Source of the DNA: Halichoerus grypus
Taxonomy: Eukaryota > Chordata > Mammalia > Carnivora > Phocidae
Assembly (NCBI RefSeq): GCF_964656455.1
Contig: NC_135722.1
Span: forward strand, 91,817,313-91,881,312
Reading direction: 5' to 3'
Length of the DNA: 64,000 nucleotides
Below are positions 34,645 to 45,259 of this stretch, in pieces. Each line of letters starts with the position of its first letter. The first letter of the stretch is position 1. The notes below the pieces were generated by a model. It ran no database searches. It saw only the letters and a list, made by a program, of their open reading frames with translations, and was not told the DNA's origin. The translations under genes were made by a program, and so were the position numbers.

Positions 34645-37600
34645 CTGGAGAAGAAAATTCCTTCAGTTCCACTGCTGCCTGGGAATCTCAGGGGACTGAT
34701 CAAGACACACGGACGTCCTTTCAATTCCTAACACCCTTAACGTCTGTCAGCCGAATCTCGCCCTTGTTTGGTAAGACAGGACAGAAACTTAACTTTTACA
34801 ACGAAGAAAACCGTGGCCAAGACAGATTACGTGATTTGCCTAGGGTTATACAGTATATTAGAGGGAGAGAGTGAGAATTTTAATTCTGTTATTTCCAGTC
34901 CAGAGCTCTCCCTGTATCACCCAAGGCCAGATCCCTGATCGTTCCACCCATTCGTGGCGGGGAATCCACTGAACACAGGCGGGACCAAGGCCATGACCTG
35001 GTCCCCTTGGCTTCATTTGAAATTTTAGTCCTGCACAGTAGACTCTCCCCTGGAGCCCCGCTTGGGTCTTACTTAGGTTAGAAAAAGAGAAAGCCTAATT
35101 TCCCCGTGGGCCCCGCCTCACCCCGACGGCAGCCGCTCCCCGTGACTGCCCCCAGCACTGCTGGGGAGCCCGGCAGGCCAGCCAGCCCGTCCTCGCGCCG
35201 GGGGCTCTCTGTGGTCGGCGCGGTGCAGTTTCTATCCCTTGCTGCCCAGCTATTTGCAGTAGTCAACTCTGAATGAAGAGCAGAGGGCGGCCTAAAAACA
35301 GTCCACTTTCAAACCAGAAGGTAAAGTTAAGATACCTTGCAGAATGGGATCACTATGATCTTCACCAAAGGCCTGTCTCTGAAAGGCTTCGAAGCTTACA
35401 GTCGCATCATTCTCTGGCAGTCCTTGGGGCAGCTGCCCATCTCCGGGTTTCCACACATCAAATTTCACCCACTGGTAACTGCAGGATCAAGGGACATCGT
35501 TGTAAGGGGTGTCTGTTAGCTGTAATAACCCATTCTGACTTCCAGAGAGATCAGGTATTTTCTCCTCTAGGTCTCTCCCATATGTATCTAAAAATCACAT
35601 TAACAAAGAAACTAAGAGAAGATCGGTGTCTGCAGGACTTGGCAACCGTTCTGCGGTCATGGTCCTCACAGACGCTGGTAATTCTACCGCAGTGGGGGGC
35701 TGGCTCCTGCTCACTTGAGGCTGGGGACTAACACTGAGGCACACTGGCCGCGGAGCGAGCACGCTCTGCACACAGAAGCAGCTCAGTAAGCGGAAGAACG
35801 AGCGAAGCAGTAACTGCCGGTCACAGTGCTTCTCTCAAGGGAATGGATTTGATCACACTTACTTGACGCATTTTCGAGCTCCTGGACAACTCTGGATCAG
35901 GTTGTGAATAGTTGGATGAGAAAACCCAAAAAAGTCAGCTCCAGATGGAAGCAGGTTGGGCATTAGTTTCCCCCTAAATAGGAGAGGAAGGATTTGTAGT
36001 TTACAAGTCGAGATGGAGAGGAGAATGGGTTTAGGAATGGACTGTGGGTATGAATGCAGAGAACACACTTTCTTGACTTGGATACTCTGGAGAAATCCGA
36101 AGGATTTCTGGTAAGAAATATAAAGGATGCAGGATAGCTTTCTATAGATAGGGGATCTCCAGACATTAAACACAAGGAAAGTCTCACTGTACCACAAGTG
36201 ATCTCTTTAGACTTGTCTGTCTTCAAGCTTCAACTTACATAGCAGCACTTATGGTCTTGAGCAGTTCTGCGTGACAGGCGTCTGCAGAAGAGGTGACAAT
36301 GGCGTTCTGGGGGTCATCTTCAGGAACAATTTCAAACTGAGAAAGATCAAAGGGCAATGAGATCAACCCTGAAGGAGGAAGTAGTAGAAAGTCATCCTAC
36401 TCCTATAACTACTTCTTCACTCTAGATCTTGAAGCTGAAGTATATGATACTAGAAGGTGGGCACAATTTCCTAGAGTGCTGTTAAAAATTCAAATGAGTC
36501 CAAGAAAACACAGAAAGTCCTCTGACTGTTTCAGTTCTATACACCTTGCCTGACGGCTCTCCAGTGGCCAACACTTAATTTGCTACATACCTTTCCTATC
36601 TACTTACTTACATCTTTCAGTACAAATACAAATAGTATTTTTTTTTATTTTTTAAAGACTGATTTATTTTAGAGAGAACAGCACCAGTGTGGGGAGGGGC
36701 AGAGAGACAGAGAGAAAGAGAGAGGGAAAAAGCAGACTCCCTGCTGAGGGGGAGCCTGACTTGGGGCTCGATCTCATGACCTGAGCCAAAATCAAGAGTT
36801 GGATGCTCAACCAACTGAGCCACCCGGCACCCCACAAATGGTATTTTAGAAATACATGAGATCAAATAAGATCATGTAACCTTACGTTTACTTTGTAGTA
36901 TCTAGGAGGAAGGCCATTTTTACTGCAAGCCTCGTTTATTTTTTGAATTGCAAAATACCCCGAAGCAAGTATCTGTAATATCTATATATCTATCTATGTC
37001 TATAATATCCATAATATTGAAGCAAAATATCTATTAAAAAAACCCCTTAAATCAAAATTATACTGAGGAATTTTTGCCAAGAAAGTATTTTTGTAACAAA
37101 TACTATCTAGCCAACTTAATTCCTTGACCAGTTTTCTATAAGTTCAGTGAATTTTTGCAAAGAAAATATTTCTGTAAGAAGTTCTATTTAGCCAATGAAA
37201 TTCCTTGACTAGTGTTCTATAAAGTTCAGTTAAACAGTATCCATTTTTCCAAAGAAGACACACAGATGGCCAACAGACACATGAAAAGATGCTCACCATC
37301 ACTCATCATCAGGGAGATACAAATAAAAATTACAATGAGGTATCACCTCACAGTGGTCACAATGGCTAAAATTAACACAGGAAATAAGTGTTGGTGAGGA
37401 CGTAGAGAAAGGGGAACCCTCGTGCACTGTTGGTGGGAATGCAAATTGGTGCAGCCACTCTGGAAAACAGTACGGAGTTTCCTCAAAAAGTTAAAAACAG
37501 AACTACCCTATGACCCAGCAATTGCACTACTGGGTATTTACCCAAAGGATACAAACATAGTGATCTGAAGGGAAACATGCACCCTCATGCTGACAGCAGC

Positions 37601-40600
37601 ATTATCAACACGGATAGCCAAATTATAGAAAGAGCCCAAATGTCCATCGACTGATGACTGGATAAAGAAGAGGTGGCATATACACACACATACACACACA
37701 CACACTAGAATGTTACTAAGCCATCAAAAAGAATGAAATCTTGCCACCTGCAATGACATGGAGCTAGAATGTATTATACTAAGTGAAATAAGTCAGAAAA
37801 AGACAGTATCCTATGATTTCACTCATATGTGGAATTTAAGAAACAAAACAGATGAACATAGGGGGAAAAAAAGGAGAGGCAAACCATAAAACAGACTCTT
37901 AACTAGAGAGAATAAACAGGTTTACTGGAGGGGGGGTGTTAATGGGCGATGGGGATTAGGAGGGCACTTGTGATAAGCACCGGGTGCTGTAGTAAGTGAT
38001 GAATCACTAAATTCTACTCCTGAAGCTAATATTACACTGGAATTTAAATAAAAATTTAAATAAAAACTTAACAAAAACCAACACTGGAATTTAAATAAAA
38101 ACTTAACAAAAACCAAAACAAAAAAACCAGTATTCAGCTTTTTAATGTTTACTTTAATCAAATTATTCCAAACAGGATTAATTTATTTTCTGTATATTTT
38201 CAAACAATCATGTGCATTATTGATCATTTTTTAGAATCCAAAATCTACTTTACTGAGTATGGTTTCTGCAGCTGTTAAGTTTTCTTCTGCAGTTTTTATT
38301 TCAATTATACTGTGTCAAATTTTAGAGCTCTTTCAATTTTGTCAATAATTGTGAGTTTTAGTCAGTGGTTTTGTTACTTCAACCAACCAATGACATATGT
38401 TTCAAGTTGAAGATACTGATGGTTTATATTTATTTCTTAGCCATGCATGAAAAAAAAAACGCAAGTAATTATCTTCAAATATTCCAGGATGGCTCTCTTA
38501 TTTGGTACTGGGTCACATCAATTCCAATCTTTTATATTGTATGCACACTATTCTGTTTTGCACAAAGAGCAAATAAAAGGCCAAAATCTCATATTTTAAT
38601 CTTGGAGAGCTTTCCTTGTTTGTATGTATAACTCTACTTCATTCTTTTAACTGCTACATAATATTACACAAGGTGGATAAATCTTAATTTTTAACCGTTC
38701 TCCTACTGATGCGTATTTCAGCTATTTCTAATTTGCCATTGCATACAATGCCATAATGTATATTGTTATATGTAACTCTTTTATTCACATTTGCACATTT
38801 TTCTAGGAAATACTCGAATACCTAGCAGTATTCTGGGTCAAAGGACACACATATTAAACTTGTTGATATTGCTAAGTTGCCTTCCAAAAGACTGGAAATT
38901 TTCACTCATACTAATGCATACTTGTTTTCCTATACCCTGGCCAACACTAAATATTATCAGTCTCTCTGCTGTTTGCCTATGAGCTAAGTAAGACCTTTTT
39001 ATTTGCATTTCCGTAATTGCTAATGAGGTCGTTCTTACCAACCACCTGCACTGTTTCTATGAAATACCTGTTGTATCTGATTGCTTTTTATATTTGACCA
39101 CAGGAGCACTTTATCTGGATATTAATCCACTGTTACATATTTTCTTCTTGTTTTTTGCTTGAGTTTTAACTTGGATTACTGGGTCTTTTGTCATTTATTA
39201 AATTTTTAATGGTCAAATCTGTTACTATTTTCCTTTATGGCTTCTACATTTCATGCCTTGCTCAAGAAAAGCTTTCACCTCAAAGATTATAAAAATATTC
39301 TTCTATATTTTCTGTTAACATATAGTATAAAACATTCTATAAAGCTAAAGTAATTAAAAGTCCTAGTAGCATTTATAAACAAAGAGATGAAAAAGAACCA
39401 TCTGGAAGCATACTCAAGTGTAATATGCATTATATGCACACTAGAGATACCACATCATGTTAGTTGGAAAAAAAAGGGATTAAACCTCACGATATACCTG
39501 AAAATAATGTCCAGAGGGGTTAACAAGCTTTAAAAAAAAAAAAAAAAAAAAAAAAGGACACTAAAAACCCCGCAAACTCTTCTTTTCAGAAATATTTCAG
39601 CAGTTTGTCTTTAAAGAAATTAGGAATCGGCTTGTCAATATCCATTACAATCCTATTAAATTTTGATTACATTTGCACTGAATTTATAATTTGTTATAAA
39701 TATGGTATATTGCTACAATAAGTCTTTCTGTTAGAGTACTTTCTAAACAGAACTCCTGCAATGGTCAGGTCATCTGAACACTCACATGTACCTAACGGTG
39801 CTCTAACCAGGATTGGGGCGGTGCGGTATTATCCGCATGCATCAGGCAGGCTCTCAGCTTCTGCTCAAAGGTTCCTTTCCTTGCCTCTACCTCCTTCCAC
39901 CCAACTTTCTAGTGATCTGTAACATCACCAGACAGGGAAGCCTGGAACTTTGAAAATGGTCTATTTTTTCCCAATGATCAGAGGTGATGGCTGGGGAAAA
40001 TGAACTGCCTTGAATCACAGCAGTGGGAAGGTTGAACAAAGGTATTTCCTAAGACTAAGGTTCACGTCTCCCAGGTCCTTCAGAGTGTGTGCAATCAGAA
40101 ACCCATATGTAGTTTCTTTGCTTCCTCCATTTTGGTCCTTCTTGAAATGGCAGAGTATCAGAATCATCGCTCTGGTACACAGGCGTGCGCGTCACACATA
40201 AGGAGGCTTGCTCAGCCTCACCGTCACCATAGCAACAGTACAAGCAGCAGGGCTCAAAGGAAAGGGCGTCAGGATGAGAGTCAGCCAGGCAGATTCAAAT
40301 CCCAGCTCCAGCACTTAATAACAAAGGTCTGACTTAGGGCCAATCGCTTTTCTGCATCTTGGAGTTACCCAAATGGTTATTATACAGTATGTACTCTAAG
40401 GGTCAAAACAGGTAATACCTATTAAGTGGCTGTCACAGAGAAGGTTCTCAAAAAAAAAAAAGAAAGAAAGAAAAGGAAAAGAGCGGTTATTCGTAGAGTG
40501 GGTACCTGAGGCTGCATGCCACCATCCTTGATCTGGCAGGTATACAGACACTTCCGGTCTGGGCACCTGACACTGGCATATATTCGAGTACTGCAGTAGC

Positions 40601-43600
40601 CCACGGGGTAGATGGCGCGCTCATCATGGAAGCCAGGTCGGTCGGTGATGATCTATAAGAAAGATTTCCCAATCTGCGACTGAGGTCGCTGGAGAATTCA
40701 GGAGTCCAGTGTACTGTGGTAGCCTTTAAGACCACTTTGGGGCTGCAAAGAGTGACTCGAATCACAGAGAGAAAGTGTGTAGGCTGGGCAGCAGACAAAA
40801 CTGACCTGGTTTCCTAGGGACTGGAGGTTTTCTGGGGTTGGTCTGGATCAGCAAGGGGCTGCGGCTAATGGGAACAGGGAGGGAAGGCTCAACCCCATTC
40901 CCATATTTCTGAGTCTCCTCTCTATGTATCGGTGGTCTCACTCACCTCCCCCAGGCTATATACTGTTAGACCCCCCAGTCCGATGGGGAACACAGGCCGT
41001 CCTGAGGGATCCAGGGCAATGGGCTGAACCAGCTTGCGAGCACCTCCCTCCATTTTCTTTTTCTTGGATGTTTTCTTCAGAACTGAAACGCAAATCTGGG
41101 GTCACCCACTTTAGGCCCCTCCCAATGCTAAGGGGAAGGGAAAAATTTACACGTGAATGCTAAGAGCAGTAAGCCAATCCTGCTTCTATATACTCACTGA
41201 ATGGGCACATGGGACTTTCCCCCAAAGCCCAGAGTATCCTTCTAACCCACCCACCTGGCAGTGGCTAATTTTAATATTAGTGCCTAAAAGGCTTCCACTT
41301 TTTAAGGCCTCTTACTTCATTTATCAGATCAGAAATTTCCCAAGCCATCTGTGTGCTCAAAAGGCCACCTAGCCCATTTCCCTGCCTCTAGGAAAGACTG
41401 AACTGAAGGCAACCTGGGGAACTGGGGGTGTGTGTGTGTGGGGGAGGCCTGAGCCTGCTCCCTTCACATTTAACCAGGTCTGTCTAGAAGTCCTCCACCC
41501 AAAGTGGCTCTAATACACTTGCTTCCCGAGGGCTATTAGGGCTATTTAAGGATCAGAGGAGGGTTTAAGGACATCTGTGGTCGTGTGTGTCTATCAGTAG
41601 TTCCAGGTCTTTGCCATTAGTCATTGGGCCACAGGGGCAAGTGATATCCTCTCCCCAAGGTACCTTCCAGTTTGTTGTTCTCTTTGCCTTTTTCTTTTTT
41701 CTCCTTCTTGGATTTCTTCCCAAATGGTTCCTCAGCCCCAGTGCTGGGCCCAGAAATGGACCCAGCTCCCTGTATAGCTCCCACAGAGCTGGCCACACCG
41801 TAAGTCAGGGGCAAACTGGAGCCGTGGGCGGGAGCCGCAGCCTGTGCCTCCCCTTCTGTGAGGGCCTGAAGCTGGAGGAGCTTCTTTAGCAAATACCTGA
41901 GGTTGGGAAGGAAAGGGCGCAGAGGTATGAACTTCTGGTTTATCTCAATTTGGTATTTTATTCAAGTACTGGAGAAGCCAGAACTATATACTAAGATTAT
42001 TACACTCATAAAAATAATGTTCTTGGGCCCAGGGACTAATGAAGCTCCAGAGGACAATACGTCAAGGAGCCAAAGATAAGGACTGTAACTTATCTCTCTT
42101 GCATCTAAAGATGTTGATGATGAAAGGTGTTACGCTTCCAGAGGGCACATACCAGGACCTGTTTATGTATATATTTTATATATACCCACTGTGCTTTGCA
42201 CAGAGTAGTACATACTGAGTATTTGTGGAATGAGAGGCAGTTTCTTTTATCCCTTCTCTTTCTCTCCCTTGGGGAGTTACAAGAAGATAGCTCATTAGAT
42301 GTGGCAAGAGGGCTGTGTTAGAAAGATGAGTAAAGGAGCTGTCTCATCCCCAGGGTCCAACACAACTTGGGTAAATGGGAACCAGTACTAGAGGTTGTGA
42401 GTTTCTCTGTACTTGATCAGTAGCCAATGGGTTGTAATGCACAAAAATTCCACTGGAGAAAAATTCCCAGAACAGTAACACCATATCAATCACTGAAAAT
42501 GTGATTCTGAACACAAAATGAAGGCAGCTCACCGTCTTTCTTCTTTCGCTTTAAGAAATTTTTCCTCCAGACGAGCAATTTCATCACAAATAGCAGCATT
42601 TTCCTTTAAGAAAAATTTTTGGATATAATCACATAAAAAGAGTAAAAGATCAAAGTATTACTCTGGGAAGAGGAGCTGTATTTCTCTTTTCTTTTTTTTT
42701 TTTTTTTTTTGAGAGAGAGCTCACACGCAGGAACGAGATGGAGGAGAAGGTGGGGGGAAAGGGCTGAGGGAGTGGGAAAGAGAGAGAATCCTAAGCAGGC
42801 TCCATGCCCAGCGAGGAGCCCAACACAGGACTCGATCTCATGACCCTGAGATCATGACTTGAGCTGAAATCAAGAGTCAGGTGCTTAACAGACTGAGCCA
42901 CCCAGGCACTCCAAGAAGATCTATATTTCAAACCAAAGAAGTGTTGCTGGGTGAGAAGGATGAGCTACTCTACCTTGCAGAGAAACTATTAAAAAAACCT
43001 ACAGTAAAGGCAGAGTCAAGTTCCACTATGGGCAGGGTAATTACATAACTTATTGAAACTGGGGCATATTTGAGTGAAAAGGGGGTGCTATTAATTATTA
43101 TGCCAGTACAGTATGGTCGACAAGGGTCTCCTAGGCAAACCAAGATGTATGATCACCCTAATTAGGGTATTGGCAGAGAAAAGGGCATACTGCTTAAATC
43201 CATATATGCTTAAATTTAATCCTTACAAATATGAGAAATATCCATTCCTAAGTGCCTTGACTCTTGGGGAGCTTATAAAACCAACCTAACCCAAAGCATC
43301 CCATGGAATATGAACCTTAAAGAGAAAAACTGGACAGAATAAAATCAACTCTAGTATGCAAAATTCTTAAACTTCATAATCTACTTATGTGTACTCAAGT
43401 ATCGTCTTTCTGCCTCAATCTGTTTCCCAAGCATCAGTTGTAAAAGAAATGCTCTCATCTGGGTGTTCCACAAGTGGGACCTCAAACTCTTAATGTTCAG
43501 ACTTTAGGTACCTCTGACATGTAGAGGACAAAAGAAAGGGACTGGCCAATGAAGTAGCAAGTCCTCTTAATTCTACTTTCTTCATTTGTCTCCAGAGCAC

Positions 43601-44563
43601 ACAAGTGCTAAATAAATGCTTTTGAAAATAACGTTCTCGTTTCCAAACCTTCCCTTATCCTTCCAAAAATGTTGAGAGATGTCCAAAGCTTTTGGTAGAA
43701 AGAAGAGGTAAGGTGGTGCTTCAGCCATGGAAGCACATTCGAGGACTCATTCCCTGTTTCCCTGCACTGAGGCAAGCTGGAGCAACCAGAATACCGCCAC
43801 TCAAGTTGTGGCCGGCAGGCCAGTTCACTTAATAAACTCAGCGCCTCTACAATAAAAGAACAGCAGGAATACTTGAGACTCAAGGGATTAGAAGGGGGTA
43901 AATTACTGAAAGCTTCACGCGCCTGTTGAGGGAAGAGGTCAGTTGTGCGTATTCGGGGTGCGGAAGCAGTCAACTAGGACCAGGGTGTCTAAGTTGGAAT
44001 CAGGGCTCTGACACAGTGCCCTTGAGCAAATCATCTCTCTGGGTTTCAGTGTTGCCATTTTTTAAAAACAATGCCTCACTCTAGGGTTCCCTTGAGAATC
44101 AAACGCCTTTCCAAGAGTTTTGCGGTAAGAACGACAATGACTGAAACTTACTGGCACCTCTTCTAGGTGCCAAGCACTTCACTTCCCTCACTTAATCTTC
44201 GCAACTCCGAAAGGTAGTTGGCTCTCACGGGTCGGGAAAGAGAAGAGTACAGAAACTACCCAATTTGTCCAAGGACACAAGGCTAACGAGAAGTGACGTG
44301 TACTGCAAAAGCTAACACTACTGCTCCTGCCACTCTGGGAGGGGAACGGTGTGGGGAAAGATGTCGCGAATCGTGAGTGTCGAGGCGAAGGGCCGGGCGA
44401 CGGTCAGACTCACAAACACGGTGGCTTTGGCCGCTTTGCGCAGCCGCAGGTACTTGAGCCGGTACTTCTCGTTCTGGCTCTTCTTCGGGAGCTTTTTCAT
44501 CCTGGCCTTGCCGGACTGCAGCGGCGCCCGCGGCGAGGAGGCCGGGCCGCCCAGCAGGCTCAT
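34499..44563 (-). CDS. TBRG1: TBRG1 (NIAM), transforming growth factor beta regulator 1, complete CDS
   Basis: Nuclear growth-restraining protein that interacts with the ARF/MDM2/p53 pathway. Nine coding exons on the minus strand: 44563-44414, 42603-42533, 41896-41664, 41082-40946, 40652-40506, 36336-36239, 35973-35863, 35478-35336, 34644-34499. Total 1236 nt, i.e. 411 codons plus stop, exactly the human length, with every junction GT/AG and in phase. Order of parts: basic N-terminus, a charged helical stretch ([18 protein letters not shown]) that could form a coiled coil, a Lys-rich nuclear-localisation-like stretch around residues 130-165, then FYRN and FYRC domains at roughly 180-320. Start ATG has A at -3 and lies in a CpG island. 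Converges with SIAE and is followed head to tail by PANX3. Confidence 0.97.
34755..34935 (-). repeat. MIR SINE in TBRG1 intron 8
   Basis: 'acgaagaaaaccgtggccaa', 'tgatttgcctagggttatac' and 'tccagagctctccctgtatc' follow the antisense MIR order. Confidence 0.65.
35336..35478 (-). CDS. TBRG1: TBRG1 exon 8
   Basis: Acceptor cctgcag, donor gtatct. Reads [20 protein letters not shown] then [20 protein letters not shown]. Phase 2 in, phase 1 out. Confidence 0.95.
35863..35973 (-). CDS. TBRG1: TBRG1 exon 7 (FYRC, part)
   Basis: Acceptor tatttag, donor gtaagt. Reads [20 protein letters not shown] then [26 protein letters not shown] is a characteristic FYRC stretch. Confidence 0.96.
36239..36336 (-). 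CDS. TBRG1: TBRG1 exon 6 (FYRC, part)
   Basis: Acceptor ttctcag, donor gtaagt. Reads [20 protein letters not shown] then [12 protein letters not shown], matching human [20 protein letters not shown]. Ends with two bases of a split Met codon. Confidence 0.95.
36642..36833 (-). mobile_element. CAN-SINE, older subfamily, in TBRG1 intron 5
   Basis: Its 'ctcatgacctgagccaaaatcaagagt' style head marks an older subfamily. It is in the same orientation as TBRG1. Duplication ACAAATAGTATTTT (36628-36641) versus ACAAATGGTATTTT (36834-36847). Confidence 0.9.
37068..37230. repeat. two-copy tandem repeat, unit about 82 bp
   Basis: 37068-37148 and 37149-37230 align throughout, each starting gaatttttgc and ending in gttcagt. 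Not obviously part of a known element; adjoins the L1 that starts near 37236. Confidence 0.85.
37236..38120 (+). mobile_element. L1 3' end, sense, in TBRG1 intron 5
   Basis: Reads the end of L1 ORF2 ('ggccaacagacacatgaaaa', 'gacccagcaattgcactac') through the carnivore L1 3' UTR to an A-rich tail. It is antisense to TBRG1. Its tail segment is duplicated (38034-38080, 38081-38115). Includes a short CA run near 37680-37705. Confidence 0.88.
38640..39310 (-). mobile_element. old L1 fragment in TBRG1 intron 5
   Basis: Plus strand has 'ctgggtcaaaggacacaca', 'aagttgccttccaaaa' and 'atttgcatttccgtaattgctaatga', the complement of an old L1 end. Confidence 0.65.
39532..39555. repeat. poly(A) run
   Basis: 24 consecutive A in TBRG1 intron 5; no SINE or LINE body recognised directly before it. 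Confidence 0.9.
40263..40440 (+). repeat. MIR SINE in TBRG1 intron 5
   Basis: 'gattcaaatcccagctccag' then 'taggtcaaaacaggtaatac'-type end; sense MIR order. Just downstream (in gene direction) of exon 5. Confidence 0.65.
40506..40652 (-). CDS. TBRG1: TBRG1 exon 5 (FYRN)
   Basis: Acceptor cttatag, donor gtaccc. Reads [20 protein letters not shown] then [20 protein letters not shown] and IKDGGMQPQ. 49 codons, phase 0 on both sides. Confidence 0.96.
40946..41082 (-). CDS. TBRG1: TBRG1 exon 4 (start of FYRN region)
   Basis: Acceptor gtttcag, donor gtgagt. Reads [20 protein letters not shown] then [20 protein letters not shown] and YSLGE, the conserved entry to the FYRN domain. Confidence 0.96.
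41664..41896 (-). CDS. TBRG1: TBRG1 exon 3
   Basis: Reads [20 protein letters not shown] then a Ser/Gly/Pro-rich linker and the basic stretch [18 protein letters not shown]. Acceptor cctcag, donor gtacct after a GAA G split. 77 full codons. Confidence 0.96.
42533..42603 (-). CDS. TBRG1: TBRG1 exon 2
   Basis: Reads [20 protein letters not shown] then EER; acceptor cttaaag, donor gtgagc. Too short to show as a long ORF. Ends with two bases of a split Arg codon. Confidence 0.95.
42685..42912 (-). mobile_element. CAN-SINE, older subfamily, in TBRG1 intron 1
   Basis: Lies just upstream of TBRG1 exon 2, in the same orientation as the gene. Flanks AAGAGGAGCTGTATTTC (42668-42684) and AAGAAGATCTATATTTC (42913-42929) are a diverged target duplication. 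Confidence 0.9.
43967..44295. repeat. two MIR fragments in TBRG1 intron 1
   Basis: A sense piece (43967-44100, 'cttgagcaaatcatctctct') and an antisense piece (44140-44295, 'ggtgccaagcacttcacttc', 'aaggacacaaggctaacgag'). Confidence 0.6.
44414..44563 (-). CDS. TBRG1: TBRG1 exon 1 (start codon)
   Basis: ATG at 44563-44561. Reads [20 protein letters not shown] then [20 protein letters not shown], ending KATVF; donor gtgagt follows. 50 codons, phase 0. Confidence 0.97.
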
Positions 44564-44604
44564 GGTCCGGCCCCGCTACGGGGCCTCCAGGGCGCGGCCG
44601 GCAT
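44560..44604 (-). CDS. 14-codon upstream ORF overlapping the TBRG1 start codon
   Basis: ATG at 44604-44602 opens [14 protein letters not shown] and its TGA (44562-44560) overlaps the TBRG1 ATG (44563-44561) as ATGA. The upstream ATG has a weak context (C at -3 and +4), whereas the TBRG1 ATG has A at -3. Such an arrangement could permit leaky scanning or reinitiation. Whether the transcript includes it depends on the transcription start, which is not known here. Confidence 0.4.
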   Translation of the reverse strand: MPAAPWRPRSGAGP

Positions 44605-45216
44605 CGGCTCCTGGGCCGAAGAGCGCCGGCTTCGTCTCGTCTGGGCTGCCGGGATCCGGCCTCTTAGGAATCTATCCTTCCAGAACGTTCCCAAGGCGGA
44701 CGGCCGCGCCAGAAGTCCGGCAACCGACCTCAGCCCCGGGCCTCCCCGCACTTCCGCGTCTGCCTCGGAAGTAAGTCCTGCCCGGAAGTTACGTAACGGC
44801 GCCGGCGGCGGGTAACTTCCGGGGCGGTGAGCCTGCGGTGGTCGCGGCTGAGCCTGCGGTGGTCGCGACAGTGCCGGTCGGCGGACCCGAGCGGGGAGGC
44901 GGCCGGGTGAAGGTGGCGGGAGACGGTTTTCCGTGACTCCGCGCTGTGTGCGTAGCTGGAGTGTGTGGAGCTGACGCCTAACCCCCCCCCCGCCCCGTAT
45001 TCCCGGCGCGAGTCTCACACTTGCTCCCGCCGGCCCACTGGGTTTCAACGCGTTTCCCACACTTCTTAACACAGGTCTTCCCGGGTTGTGGGACGCACTT
45101 GAACCCAAGTGCTGGGACTGCGGCTTTCTTGTATACAGCTCGCAGAAAGGTTTCTTGAGAGCCTATTAGGCCGTGATTTTACTAGGATCCGGGACGACAC
45201 TAGTGAATGGAAAAAA

Positions 45217-45258
45217 GGCCTCTGCCTCCTCAGGTTAGGCCTCTGCCTCCTCAGGTTA
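45217..45258. repeat. perfect 21-bp tandem duplication near the TBRG1 promoter
   Basis: Unit GGCCTCTGCCTCCTCAGGTT plus A, at 45217-45237 and 45238-45258 with no mismatch. Confidence 0.95.
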
Positions 45259-45259
45259 G

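Larger units (their letters stand above)
44340..45070 (-). promoter_or_regulatory. TBRG1: CpG island and promoter of TBRG1
   Basis: Dense CpG block covering TBRG1 exon 1 and its upstream side, with no TATA box: a housekeeping-type promoter. It contains CCGGAAGT (about 44782-44789) and ACTTCCGG (about 44815-44822), both ETS/GABP-type motifs, and the palindrome TTACGTAA at 44789-44796 (CRE/PAR-bZIP-like). The next gene on the far side, PANX3, points the same way, so there is no obvious bidirectional partner. Confidence 0.85.

Noticed and set aside
44560..45108. 182-codon minus frame upstream of TBRG1 as an N-terminal extension or separate gene
   Set aside because: It is not in the TBRG1 frame, lies in CpG-island promoter DNA and shows no family features. 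Only its last 14 codons are kept, as a possible uORF.
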